From: Prinia subflava | Lineage: Eukaryota; Chordata; Aves; Passeriformes; Cisticolidae | Direction of reading: 5' to 3' | NCBI RefSeq assembly: GCF_021018805.1 | Contig: NC_086257.1 | Span: 14,008,693-14,072,692 of the forward strand | DNA length: 64,000 bases | In this document: piece by piece, positions 11,110 through 22,074 of the stretch | Position numbering within the stretch: the first letter of the stretch is position 1 | How the letters are laid out: each line of letters starts with the position of its first letter | The notes under the pieces: model-generated | Databases searched by the model: none | The model's input: only the letters and a program-made list of their open reading frames with translations | What the model was told of the DNA's origin: nothing | Translations under genes and position numbers: made by a program

Positions 11110-11262
11110 AAGGCTGATTTAATGTTTACAGTAAGGATGGCAGAGTTGCTAGTCAGCCTTGGTGGCAAATGTAGCAAAAGCAGACCAGTGATCGCTGTAG
11201 CCAGGGGCTCCCCCTGCTTTGCTCTGAGCTCTTTCTTGTGGCCCATCAATAGTACTATGACC

Positions 11263-12384
11263 TCAAAGGCCCTTGGACAATGTTATCTCAGCAAAAGCAC
11301 CAGCAAAACCAACAATGACTGCTACTGCTACTGCTGCAGTAGCAGTAGCAGTAACAACAGGAACGGCAAGACTAACACCACCTGCTACTGCTGCTGTAAA
11401 ACTGCGAACAATTCCACTTGTGGCCTGTAAAAGGGAAAGCAAAACAGGTTGGAAAATGAGGAGCGCTTATATATACTTCCCCAGCATGATAATATAGAAA
11501 AGGCATATCTAATCAGGGTGAATAAACCAGTGAGAGTCATGTGCCCCGTTAGCAGAAGGGGTAACACCCAGGTTTGTACCCCTAGGAGGTGGCTTTCAAC
11601 AGGAGGGCACTGTCAGGGTGCAGGCAGACCACAGGGACCCCTGCAGGTCCCGGGGCTCTGGGGAGGCCAGAGGCAGCGCTGGCTTGGAGCCCACAGCTGG
11701 GACTTGGCTGTCCCCATGCAGGCTGCAGGCTGTGTCCCAGTCTCCGGGTGACAGCCAGCAGCCAGGAGCTGCTCTGGGGGGCACCCAGGGGCTCAGCCCG
11801 TGTCACTCACCTGGTCAGAGACTCTGTTTCTGTAGCGCAGCCCTGTCACAAAGTGCTCACAGTTGCTGCCAAGCACATTATAGGGCACCTCCACGCCTAT
11901 CCATTGCTCAGCACGCCGGATGATCTCCTCCACGGGGAGAGGAGTGAGGGAGCGATCATACTTGTTGTTGACACACCATTTGTTATTTCCGGCCACCTTC
12001 TTCAGGAGCTCCTTCTTCACTTTGGCCCTTGTGGCGGACATTGATGAGCTGCTACCCAAAACGGATGAGTCTCCTTCATCTGGGTAAGCCAAGGAGGAGG
12101 TAAGGCAGGCAGGCAGACCCTCTCTGGCCCTCCAGGACCTCAGATGGGTCTTGGACTGCTCCTGGAAAAGCCAGCTACACACACAGGATCCAGCACCAGT
12201 CCATGGAGGGAGACAGGGCTCCTGGGGCATCCAACACCCACCCAGCACCCTGCCGGGTGACACAAGCCTTACCAGTCACATGGATGACATATCCATCCCC
12301 GACGTAGAGAGCCCAGTGCTGGTAAACGGGCCGGAAGATCTCGATCAGGTCCCCAGGCTGGGGGTGGCTCCTGCCATCTGCCAT
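11263..12384 (-). CDS. PLAAT-like: PLAAT-like gene 4, complete, 180 aa
   Basis: Exons: 12273..12384 (112 nt), 11811..12079 (269 nt), 11263..11424 (162 nt with TGA), 181 codons, all phases consistent. The protein starts [19 protein letters not shown], almost identical to genes 1 and 2 in exon 1. His23, His35 and Cys111 ([19 protein letters not shown]) are present. The anchor exon differs completely from gene 2 in primary sequence: it reads [16 protein letters not shown], then a long Ala/Thr/Val stretch built from GCA, GCT, ACT and GTA codons, and ends EITLSKGL. A minus-strand AATAAA at 11104..11109, about 155 nt past the stop, could be its polyadenylation signal. Confidence 0.9.
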
Positions 12385-12388
12385 CTCC

Positions 12389-12895
12389 GGAGGGTGCGGT
12401 CAGGCCGTGCCCCTGTAGCGGGGCTGGCTCGGCGCAGGGCAGAGCGCAGCGGGAGGCTCGGGCTGTGCAGGGGCAGCTGCCGGGAGCGCAGGCACGGAGG
12501 GTGTCAGTGGCGGGCCCCGAGGGCAGCGGCTGCCGGAGCGGCCGAGGCCGGCCCGGGCCGGAGTCCGGCTACTGCCGCCGCCCCCGCCCGCCCGCGGTGC
12601 CCGCGGTGCCCTCCCGGCCGCGCTCCCTTCGGGTTCCGCTGCTGCCGGCGCCGGAACGCGGCTGCCCGGGGGTGCCCGCGGTGCCGAGCCCGTGCCCGGG
12701 CTCTGGGGCACCTCCGGCCGCCCGGCAGAGCCGCGCCCGCCGCCGCAGCCTGGAGGGGCCGCATCCTGCTGGGAAACCCCCGCTCGCATCTCCCGAGCCC
12801 CGCTCACCTCAGCGCCTGTCCCGCTGCAGCCGTCGCCGGGCCCGGGGCTCGATACACCTTCAAGAAATACCACAGCAGAGGAAATTGTGTGCTTC
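12389..12895 (-). promoter_or_regulatory. GC-rich promoter/leader block, copy 4
   Basis: Same ~420-bp block (12389-12810), followed upstream by the TATA-less flank type shared with copy 2 and continuing near-identical to about 13,560. Confidence 0.65.
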
Positions 12896-12899
12896 CTGC

Positions 12900-13600
12900 T
12901 TAGTTCACTGCGAGCACCACACCAGAGCCGTCCCGACCGCCCCCCGACGACTCCCTGCTCCCCGGAAGGCTTTGCTCTCAAGGGTGGTGCCAAAATCACC
13001 CTTTGATGGGAAAATCTCATCTTGTACCCAAAGATGTCTGGTCACTGCCTGGTTGCATGGAGGGTCTGTCCCTGAGAGGTCCTCCTTTCCAGTGGTGGGC
13101 AACTGACCCTGTGCCTTTTCAATCCGCAGGACATTGTGTGACAGAACACCCACCTCTGGGTGATGAGTAAAACCACGGAAAGGCAGCCCCTAATAAGCCC
13201 TGTCTGCAAAGAGATGCACGGTACAATTGCAAATTTCTGCATTCTGTGCAATATTGAAACTTGCAAGAAGAGCAAGATAATTTCCCAAACAAATTAATCC
13301 AGTATTCTTCTCTCAGAGGACAAAGTAGAGATGTGAGACGTCCATATGCTGCCCTCACAGAGCATTCCCCTTGCCAGGGGTTGCAGAGAGAATGAGAAAA
13401 GTTAAATTTCAAAGGTTGCTGTATAACTACCTAAACAGCTTAGCCATGAAAGAAATTTTGATTCCATTTATGGGAATCCAAAAGCAGTTTCAGTTTCAAT
13501 TTGATTATGATGGGTTTTCCTGTATTGAAGCTGAGAGCTTTATTCAGATGAAATAACAGAGGGCTGTAGAAAAATAACAAGAAGTCTTGGCTTGGTTATT
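12900..13600. repeat. Duplicated spacer block A', copy upstream of gene 4
   Basis: Near-identical partner of 4700-5440. No gene. Confidence 0.6.
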
Positions 13601-13659
13601 TCAAACACTGAAAAACTGCCATTTAGAAAAGCAATGAAAAAATGAATTCTTTTTCTTTG

Positions 13660-15020
13660 CTTCCTTCCACAGCTTTCAGTTACCTACTAAACCAACTATT
13701 TCTCAAGCCACAAGTTTTTCACTTCAACTCTTCTCATTCCCTCCCTGATGAGGCTGGCAGCAGAGGGAGTGAATGGCTGCCTGCTGCATTCTTGCTGGCT
13801 CGGGTTAAACCTGGGCAGTCTGTCAAGAACAGACAAAACCAGCCAGCCTCTCCCAGACAGCTCTTCTGCCCTCACCTCTCCCTGCACTCCAGGCAATTGC
13901 CTGTAAGAAAAGCTGCTCAGAATTCTGTGTCTCACAGGTGGGATGCAGGTAACCTGGTTCCAAACACTTCAGGCACACAGTCCAGATAAAGGCCAATAAA
14001 GCACACTTTCCCTGCACAGTTTCCTTCCAAGTTAATCCACACATCAGCTTTGTAACAAGGAAGTAGCATGGCTCAGTACATTGGGAGATGCAGCATAGGT
14101 GCCTCACAGCTCATTCTTCACATCCCTCAGCCCCAGCACTGCAAACATCCCAGCTTTGCCTTCCTGCTGGCTGAGGGAAGACTGAGCTGGTGGTGGGACT
14201 ATGAATGCTTTAGAATCAAGATTTGGTCATTGAATTGAGCATGGCCTCAGCTCTCAGAGTCAAAGGCTTCTGGCTGCCTTTTTAATTCTTTAACCCCTTC
14301 AGTGTTGTGGCAGCTCACAGAGTAGAATCCTAGAATGGGTTGAGAGTTGGAAGGGATCATCAAAATCATCTCTCAGGCTTGTCCAGCTTCAAGGCCAGCA
14401 ATCACTGCACATACAGGGGTGAAGTGGGAAATTTTGATGCTAGAGTGGAATGAAGAGCTGACAGAGAAAAAGGCAGCTGTGGTTTTTCTGTCAGACTTCC
14501 CCACACCGGAGGTCTGCTACTGCCAAAGAGAGCCAGAAGAGCCAGGGAGAGGAAGAATTTGTAGGCAGGTAAAAACTGAGCAAAACACCACCACACCAAA
14601 CTCAGAATGACCCTGTCAAACACTGAAGTATACAGCCTGTATGACCTGCCCTTCCCTCCTACTGCCCAACCTCCCAGGAGCTGCTCCATTTAGGCAGCAC
14701 AAGCTGGCTAAGGTTTCAAGACACAGCACATGTCCTGCCTATCATAACAGTGATGTTCCTGATTTATCATGTCTTCATGAGAAGGCAGGGAAAAGCAAGG
14801 CTGAATGGTTAAACTTGTGAACAAAGCAATATACAAATAGATAAAAGAGGGGTTTATGGCAACATGAGTTTGGATTTCAGATGCTTTATTAAGGCTGATT
14901 TAATGTTTACAGTAAGGATGGCAGAGTTGCTAGTCAGCCTTGGTGGCAAATGTAGCAAAAGCTGACCAGTGATCACTGTAGCCAGGGGCTCCCCCTGCTT
15001 TGCTCTGAGCTCTTTCTTGT
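13660..15020. repeat. Duplicated spacer block B, copy 2
   Basis: Near-identical partner of 9870-11260, carrying the same CR1-like fragment at about 14322-14400. No gene. Confidence 0.65.
14885..14890 (-). terminator. Poly(A) signal, PLAAT-like gene 5
   Basis: Minus-strand AATAAA about 137 nt past the stop, the counterpart of 11104. I found no equally clear hexamer for genes 2, 3, 6 and 7; genes 6 and 7 have AACAAA at the equivalent place. Confidence 0.55.
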
Positions 15021-15026
15021 GGCCCA

Positions 15027-16149
15027 TCAGTAGTTCTGTATCCTGGAAAGCTCCTTGAAAAATGCTCTGACACCAACAACAGCAGAAGTACAAAGAATGC
15101 CTCCTATTACTGTTGTTGTCATACCAAGAGAAAGGGCAGCACCAGCAATACTTACTGCTGTGGTTGTAGTGAGACTAAGAATTAAAGTTTTGACCTGTAA
15201 AAGGGAAAGCAAAACACAGGCTGGAAATATAAGGAGCACTTCTTTTTACTCTCCCCCCCAGCATGATAATATAGAAAAGGCATATATAATCAGGGTGAAT
15301 AAACCACCGAGAGTGAAGTGCCGCATTAGTGAAAGGGGTAACACCCAGGTTTGTACCCCTAGGAGGTGGCTTTCAACAAGAGGGCACTTTCAGGGTGCAG
15401 ACAGACCACAGGGACTCCTGCAGGTCCCGGGGCTCTGGGGAGGCCAGAGGCAGCGCTGGCTTGGAGCACACAGCTGGGACTTGGCTGTCCCCATGCAGGC
15501 TGCAGGCTGTGTCCCAGTCCCCGGGTGACAGCCAGCAGCCAGGAGCTGCTCTGGGAGGCACCCTGGCCTGTGTCACTCACCTGGTCAGACTTTCTCTTTC
15601 CATAGCGCAGCCCTGTCACAAAGTGCTCACAGTTGCTGCCAAGCACATCATAAGGCACCTGCTCGCCAATCCATTGCTCAGCACGCCGGATGATCTCCTC
15701 CACGGGGAGAGGATCGCGGGAGCGATCATAGTTGTTGTTGACACACCATTTATCATTTCCGGCCACCTTCTTCAGGAGCTCCTTCTTCACTTTGGCCCTT
15801 GCGGCGGATGAGCTGCCACCCAAAAGGGATGAGTCTCCTCCATCTGGGTAAGCCAAGGAGGAGGTAAGGCAGGCAGGCAGATCCTCTCTGACCCCTCCAG
15901 GACCTCAGATGGGTTTCTGACTGCTCCTGCAAAATCCAGCTGCATACACAGGATCCAGCACCAGTCCATGGAGGGGGACAGGGCTCCTGCGGCAGCCAAC
16001 ACCCACACAGCACCCTGCCAGGCTGTACCAGCCTTACTTGTCACATGGATGACATATCCATCCCCGACGTAGAGAGCCCAGTGCTGGTAAAATTCCCGGT
16101 CGACCTCGATCAGGTCCCCAGGCTGGGGGAAGCACCTGCAATCTGCCAT
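15027..16149 (-). CDS. PLAAT-like: PLAAT-like gene 5, complete, 180 aa
   Basis: Exons: 16038..16149 (112 nt), 15581..15843 (263 nt), 15027..15194 (168 nt with TGA), 181 codons. Exon 2 is six bases shorter than in its sisters: two residues are missing in the Ser-rich linker ([10 protein letters not shown]). The protein starts [20 protein letters not shown], and His23, His35 and Cys109 in [20 protein letters not shown] are present. The exon 1 donor is A|GTAAGG instead of G|GTAAGG, changing junction residue 38 from Asp to Asn without loss of GT. The anchor exon is rich in Thr, Val and Leu and ends [17 protein letters not shown] on the minus strand at 14885..14890 is a candidate poly(A) signal. 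Confidence 0.9.
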
Positions 16150-16152
16150 CTC

Positions 16153-16660
16153 CGGAGAGTGCGGTCAGGCCGTGCCCCTGTAGCGGGGCTGGCTCGGCGC
16201 AGGGCAGAGCGCAGCGGGAGGCTCGGGCTGTGCAGGGGCAGCTGCCGGGAGCGCAGGCACGGAGGGTGTCAGTGGCGGGCCCCGAGGGCAGCGGCTGCCG
16301 GAGCGGCCGAGGCCGGCCCGGGCCGGAGTCCGGCTGCTGCCGCCGCCCCCGCCCGCCCGCGGTGCCCGCGGTGCCCTCCCGGCCGCGCTCCCTTCGGGCT
16401 CCGCTGCTGCCGGCGCCGGAACGCGGCTGCCCGGGCGTGCCCGCGGTGCCGAGCCCGTGCCCGGGCTCTGGGGCACCTCCGGCGGCCCGGCAGAGCCGCG
16501 CCCGCCGCCGCAGCCTGGAGGGGCCGAATCCTGCTGGGAAAAGCCCGCTCGCATCTCCCGAGCCCCGCTCACCCCGGCGCCTGTCCCGCTGCTGCTGTGT
16601 TCTCTCGCTGTCCGCTTCTCCCTGCTCCCGCTATAAATTGCTTTGGAGAGGCAATGATTG
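16153..16660 (-). promoter_or_regulatory. GC-rich promoter/leader block, copy 5
   Basis: Same block (16153-16575), with a minus-strand TATA-like ATTTATAG at 16631-16638 just upstream and a flank of the copy 1 type. Confidence 0.7.
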
Positions 16661-17920
16661 CGCAATGTTTCTGGGCTCACTGCCCGCAGCCGCACGTCTG
16701 GTACCACCCGTCCCCTGCAGTGATAAGGCTCTGTTACCTAGGGCAGTGCCCAAACCACTCGTTTTGTGGAAAACCTGATCCTGTTGCCGAAGACTTGGGG
16801 CCACCACCTCATTATGAGGAGGGTCTATCCTCGAGTCATCCTCCTGTCTAGTGATGGGCAACAGCCCCGACCCTGTGCCCTCTCACTCTGCTGGACGTTT
16901 CCTTGCACAACAACAACCACTGGATCGTGCTTCAAACCTGACTTTGGTACCAGTCAAACAGTTGGTACCAAAAATGGCAGAGGATGCTGCAGAGGGATTT
17001 CAAATGGCCTCATGTAAACACAACAGACTTTGCAGCAAAAGACTGATGGATTAGGTTTCTGTTAACCCCACCCACAAGCACAGTGAAGGGCACCACGCTG
17101 CACAATGCTGGGGCTTCCCTGGCTTGCTCAGAATCAGCCCAGGTTTTCATCTTCTGGTGTGCACCACAGTCACATGCTTGAAATCTCAGCAAAAGCCCTT
17201 CCATTTAGGGACAGGCTGTACCCATGGCCTTGATCATAATCCAGGATATTTCTCTAGGGTCTTGGGAAAAGGACAGCCTTGACTCTATTCCGTGGCAACT
17301 GAAGGTCTTGGGCCTTGCCAATATTTCCTACAAAAGGTCAAAATGCAGCAAATGATGGATTCTGCTGCATTTCCTCACACTCTCACCACATGGTTTGAGC
17401 AGTGTTTCACCAAATCCTGCCAATGCATCTACCAGGTTCCATGGAAAGGCAGCCCCATAATGAGCAACATCACCCTGACTGCAAAGAGAAGCACGGTACA
17501 ATTGCAAACTGCTGCATTCTGTGAAATGTTACAGATTTCAGGAACAACAAGACAATTCCCAGATAAAATAATGCCAGTTCTCTTGTATTCCAGGATGAAG
17601 TAGAGATGTGAGAGCTCCATACACTGGACTCATGGAGCACTCCCCTTGTCAGGGTGTGCAGACAGAATGCTCTGAGTGCAGAAAGGTTAAATTTCAAAGG
17701 TTGCTGTACAACCCTATAATAGCCTGGTCATGAAAGAAGATTCCGTTCTATTTCCAGGAATCCAAAAATAAGTTTCAGTTTCATTATGATTTATTTTCCT
17801 GTATTAGACTTAGGAGCTTTACTCAGATATAATAACCAAGGGCAGTACAAAATAGAACTGTAAATCTTGGCTTGGATATTGCAAACATTGTAAAACAGCC
17901 ATTTAAAAATGCTGTGAATT
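16660..17920. repeat. Duplicated spacer block A, copy 3
   Basis: Near-identical to copies at 1600 and 8610; upstream of gene 5. Diverged relatives sit upstream of genes 2, 4 and 6 (4700-5400, 12900-13600, 20800-22060), recognisable by the shared segment around CCCTGACTGCAAAGAGA. Confidence 0.7.
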
Positions 17921-17929
17921 AATTCACTT

Positions 17930-19370
17930 TTTTGCTTTCCTCTAATGCAGAGCTTTTGGTTACATACTTAATCAACTTGTCGTCAAGCCACAAGTTTTTC
18001 ACTGCAACTCTTCCCGTTCCCTCCCTGATGGGGCTGGCAGCGGAGGAAGTGAGTGGCTGCCTGCTGCATTCTTGCTGGCTGGGGTTAAACCTGGGCAGTC
18101 TGTCAAGAGCAGACAAAACCAGCCAGCCTCTCCCAGACAGCTCTTCTGCTCTCACCTCTCCCTGCCCTCCAGGCAGTTGCCTGTAAGAAAAGCTGCTCAG
18201 GATTCTGTGTCTCACAGGTGGGATGCAGGTAACCTGGTTCCAAACACTTCAGGCACACAGTCCGGATAAAGGACAATAAAGCACACTTTCCCTGCACAGT
18301 TTTCTTCCAAGTTAATCCACACATCAGCTTTGTAACAAGGAAGTAGCATGGTTCAGTACATTGGGAGAGACTTTTTAGGCAGGGAAAACCCAAGCAAAAC
18401 GCCATCATGTCACAAGCACAGCACTCCTGTAAAACTCCAAAGGAGTTATAGCTTATAAGACCTGCCTTTTTCCTCCAACCTCTCACGAGTTTCTCAGTTT
18501 AGGCAGCACAAGTACAGGCTCCAAGACACTGCACATGCTCTGCCTACTCCTTTGCAGATGTTGCAGCCAGAGCTTTCCCACCTACACAGAGCCTGAGCTG
18601 AAAAATCCTCAGAAGTACTTGTTTTGACTTGTTTGGAAAGCTGAGGTTAAAATCATGGATATACAGAAAAAGTGTACAGGAACCAACTGATGAAAATGGA
18701 TGGAAAGCCTGCAGTGCAAATGCGGCCAGATTACCACCAAAATCATCACAGGCAATGAAATTAAAAACAGATATGGCAACCAGGCTAGTGCTGCTGGAGG
18801 TCACCTTAAACGGTGCCCATCTTGATTTTTTATTTCTTAATGAGATAGTAGGGAAAAGCAGGCTGAACAGTTGAACTTGCACTCAAAGTTATACTCAGAT
18901 AAAAGAGGATGTGGGGGCAATTAAAATTTGGGTTTCTAACATTTTGTTAAGGCTTACTTAAAGTTTACAGCAAGGGTGGCACAGTTGCTAATCAGTCTTG
19001 ATGGTAGGTGTAGTAAAAGCTGACCAGGGACTGTTGTTGCAGGGTCTCCCCCTGCCTTGGTCTGAGCTCCTGCACACAGCCCATCAGTAGTACTTGTTCT
19101 CTCTCTTGGATGATTCTTCAGAAAAGCCCTTCACAACAGCAGTGGCAAGACCAGCAAGAAAGATACTTCCTACAGCTGCTGTAGTACAAATAACTGCTTT
19201 TGTAACCTACAAAGGGAAAGTGAAACACAGGATAGAAACATGATGATGAGTACTTGTATTTACTTCCCCGCCATGATATGATAATATAGAAAAGGCAGGG
19301 ATAGTCAGGGTAAATAAATCAATGAGAGTCATGTGCCCCATTAGCGAAAGGGGTAACACCCAGGTTTGTA
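17930..19370. repeat. Duplicated spacer block B/C, copy 1, downstream of gene 6
   Basis: Near-identical to 22075-23510, part of the ~4.13-kb duplication that made genes 6 and 7. A diverged relative of its second half is at 6480-7280. No gene apart from the gene 6 last exon. Confidence 0.65.
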
Positions 19371-20184
19371 CCCCTAGGAGGTGGCTTTCAACAGGAGGGC
19401 ACTGTCAGGGTGCAGACAGAGCACAGTGACCCCTGCAGGTCCCAGGGCTCTGGGGAGGCCAGAGGCAGCGCTGGCTTGGAGCCCACAGCTGGGACTTGGC
19501 TGTCCCCATGCAGGCTGCGGGCTGTGTCCCAGTCCCCGGGTGACAGCCAGCAGCCAGGAGCTGCTCTGGGAGGCTCCCAGGGGCTCAGCCCGTGTCACTC
19601 ACCTGGTCAGAGACTCCCTCTCCGTAGCGGAGGTCGGTCACAAAGTGCTCACAGTTGCTGCCAAAAACATCATAGGGCAACTCCCTGTCAATCCATCGCT
19701 CAGCACGCCGGAGGATCTCCCCCACAGGGCGAGGAGTGCGGGAGCGATCATACTTGTTGTTGACACGCCATTTGTTATTTCCCACCACCTCTTTTAGGAG
19801 CTGCTTCTTCACCTTGGCCTTTCTGGTGAATATTGATATCATGCTGACCGACAGGGATGGGGCTCCTTCATCTGGGTAAGCCAAGGAAGAGGTAAGGCAG
19901 GCAGGAAGACCCACTCTGGCCCCTCCAGGATCTCAGATGGGTTTCTGACTGCTCCTGGAAAGGGCAACTACACACAGGGTCCACCAGCAGCAGCACACGG
20001 AGGGAGACAGGGCTCTTGGAGCATCCAGCACCCACTCAACACCCTGCCAGGCTGCACCATCCTTATCGACAGGTGTCACGTTGATGACATATCCATCCCC
20101 CATGTAGAGGGCCCAGTGCTGGTAAAATTCCCGGTCGATCTCGATCAGGTCCCCAGGCTGGGGGTGGCTGTTTTCCTGTCCCAT
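19084..20184 (-). CDS. PLAAT-like: PLAAT1-like gene 6, intact ORF but first splice donor lost
   Basis: By homology with gene 7 the exons are 20067..20184 (118 nt), 19603..19871 (269 nt) and 19084..19206 (123 nt with TGA), encoding 169 aa with no frameshift or internal stop. At the first donor, however, the minus strand reads GTCG|ATAAGG where gene 7 has GTCG|GTAAGG, so the invariant GT is AT. Read-through gives an 83-codon ORF (19933..20184) holding the H-box only and lacking the catalytic cysteine. The gene is therefore either a recent pseudogene, uses a cryptic donor, or carries a polymorphism. The intended product has His23, Asn at position 35 (GYVINV) and Cys113, and ends KRENKYY. Asn35, the [10 protein letters not shown] tail and the KYY end recall PLAAT1. 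Confidence 0.75.
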
Positions 20185-20187
20185 CTC

Positions 20188-20700
20188 CGGAGGGTGCGGT
20201 CAGGCCGTGCCCCTGTAGCGGGGCTGGCTCGGCGCAGGGCAGAGCGCAGCGGGAGGCTCGGGCTGTGCAGGGGCAGCTGCCGGGAGCGCAGGCACGGAGG
20301 GTGTCAGTGGCGGGCCCCGAGGGCAGCGGCTGCCGGAGCGGCCGAGGCCGGCCCGGGCCGGTGTCCGGCTGCTGCCGCCGCCCGCGCCCGCCCGCGGTGC
20401 CCGCGGTGCCCTCCCGGCCGCGCTCCCTTCGGGCTCCGCTGCTGCCGGCGCCGGAACGCGGCTGCCCGGGCGTGCCCGCGGTGCCGAGCCCGTGCCCGGG
20501 CTCTGGGGCACCTCCGGCCGCCCGGCAGAGCCGCGCCCGCCGCCGCAGCCTGGAGGGGCCGCATCCTGCTGGGAAACCCCCGCTCGCATCTCCCGAGCCC
20601 CGCTCACCTCAGTATCCGTCCCGCTGCTGCCGTGTCCGGGATCAAGGTCCCCTCTAAACGCTGTAAACCGGGCGAAGGACGCTCTTGCGTGTAATCTGCC
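20188..20700 (-). promoter_or_regulatory. GC-rich promoter/leader block, copy 6
   Basis: Same block (20188-20615). The upstream flank is of its own type, with no obvious TATA box. It serves the gene with the mutated donor. Confidence 0.6.
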
Positions 20701-20799
20701 GGGCTCACTGCCGTCACTGCCCCAGAGCCGCCCATTGGGACACGCCCGCCACCTGGTTCGGGAACTTTCTACGTCCGAGGTTTTTGCCCAAACCACCGT

Positions 20800-21440
20800 T
20801 GGGTGAAAAATCTGGTGCTGCCATCCTGGAAGTTAGGTCAGTGCCTCTTTGCCAGGAGCCCCTGCCTTGAAGGTGTCCTCCTGTTCAGTGATGGGCAACA
20901 CTCCTGACACTGGTCTCGTACACATGGCCAGATACCATGTTTTAAAACAACAACCTGATCCACGTTTAAATGGGGCTTGTGTACCAGTCAACCGGTACCG
21001 AACGCAGCAGAGGATGTAAATGGCCAGTGCAAATGGCCTTGTGTAAATTCAAAAGACTTTGCAGCAAAAGCACGATGGATTAGATTTACATTAGCCCACC
21101 TACACAGTGAAGAGGACCAGGTGAGCCCTTGAGCCAGGCTCAGGGCTGCACAATGTCGAGGCTTCCCCAGCTTGTACTGAATCAGCCCAGGTTTTCATCC
21201 TCTGATGTCCACCACATTCAGATGGTTTAATGTCCTACAAATGCCATTCTTTTAAGGGACACATTCTTTTCAGGGCTATGCCCCAAAGCACAGGCAAGGA
21301 TTGTTCTCACAACTGTTGGGAAAAGAGCAGCCTTTACTGCATGGCAACTCAAGCACATCTGAGGCCTTGCCAACATTTCCTAGAAAGGCTCACAAGTGCT
21401 GAATGCAGCAAGTGATGGATTCCCCGCCCCCCTCCCCCTT

Positions 21441-21472
<32 letters not shown>

Positions 21473-22060
21473 CTTTTTTTTTAAGCAAGGGGTGGATTTT
21501 GCTGCTCCTCCTCACACTCTCTCTTTATGGTATGGGCAGTGTTCCACCCAAACCTGTCAATGCATCCACCAGGCTCCACGGAAAGGCAGCCCCTAATGAG
21601 CAACATCACCCTGACTGCAAAGAGATGCATGGCACAGCTGCAAACTGCTGCATTCTGTGAAATGTTACAGCTTACAGGAACAATAAGGCAATTCCCCAGA
21701 TGAAGCAACTCTGGTTCTCTTGCATTCCAGGATGAATTAGAGATGTGAGAGGTCTATAAATTGCACTCACACTGAAATTCCTTTCCAGGGGTTGCAGAGA
21801 AAATATTCTGAGTTCAGGAAAGTTCAGAGGTTCTGTATAACCACCTCAACAGCTTGACCATGAAAGAAGTTTCAGTTACATTTTCAGGAATCCAAAAATG
21901 AGTCCCAGCTTCAGTTTGATTAAAATGTGTTTTCCTGCAGTAAAACTAAGAACTTTATTCAGATGTAATAACAAAGGGGAATACAAAATACAACTGTAAA
22001 GCTTGGCTTGGTTATTTCAAACATTGAAAAACTGCCATTTAAAAAAGCAATGAAAAATTA
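20800..22060. other. Spacer upstream of gene 6, diverged block A
   Basis: Similar in order to 16660-17920 but clearly diverged, and interrupted by the polypyrimidine tract. No gene supported. Confidence 0.5.
21424..21483. repeat. Polypyrimidine tract C/T then poly(T)
   Basis: About 60 bases with essentially only C and T (C-rich, then three T runs). Likely a decayed retroposon tail or simple repeat inside the diverged block A copy upstream of gene 6. Confidence 0.8.
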
Positions 22061-22074
22061 ATTCTTTTTCTTTG

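Larger units (their letters stand above)
9870..11260. repeat. Duplicated spacer block B, copy 1
   Basis: About 1.39 kb repeated almost exactly at 13660-15050. It holds a short CR1-like fragment (10541-10620). The 87-codon ORF at 10566 overlaps that fragment and is not a gene. The first ~430 bp also recur at 17930-18360 and 22075-22500. Confidence 0.65.

Noticed and set aside
20061..20068. AT-AC (U12-type) intron in gene 6
   Set aside because: A U12 donor needs the ATATCC-type consensus; here it is ATAAGG and the acceptor is an ordinary AG. A mutated GT is simpler.
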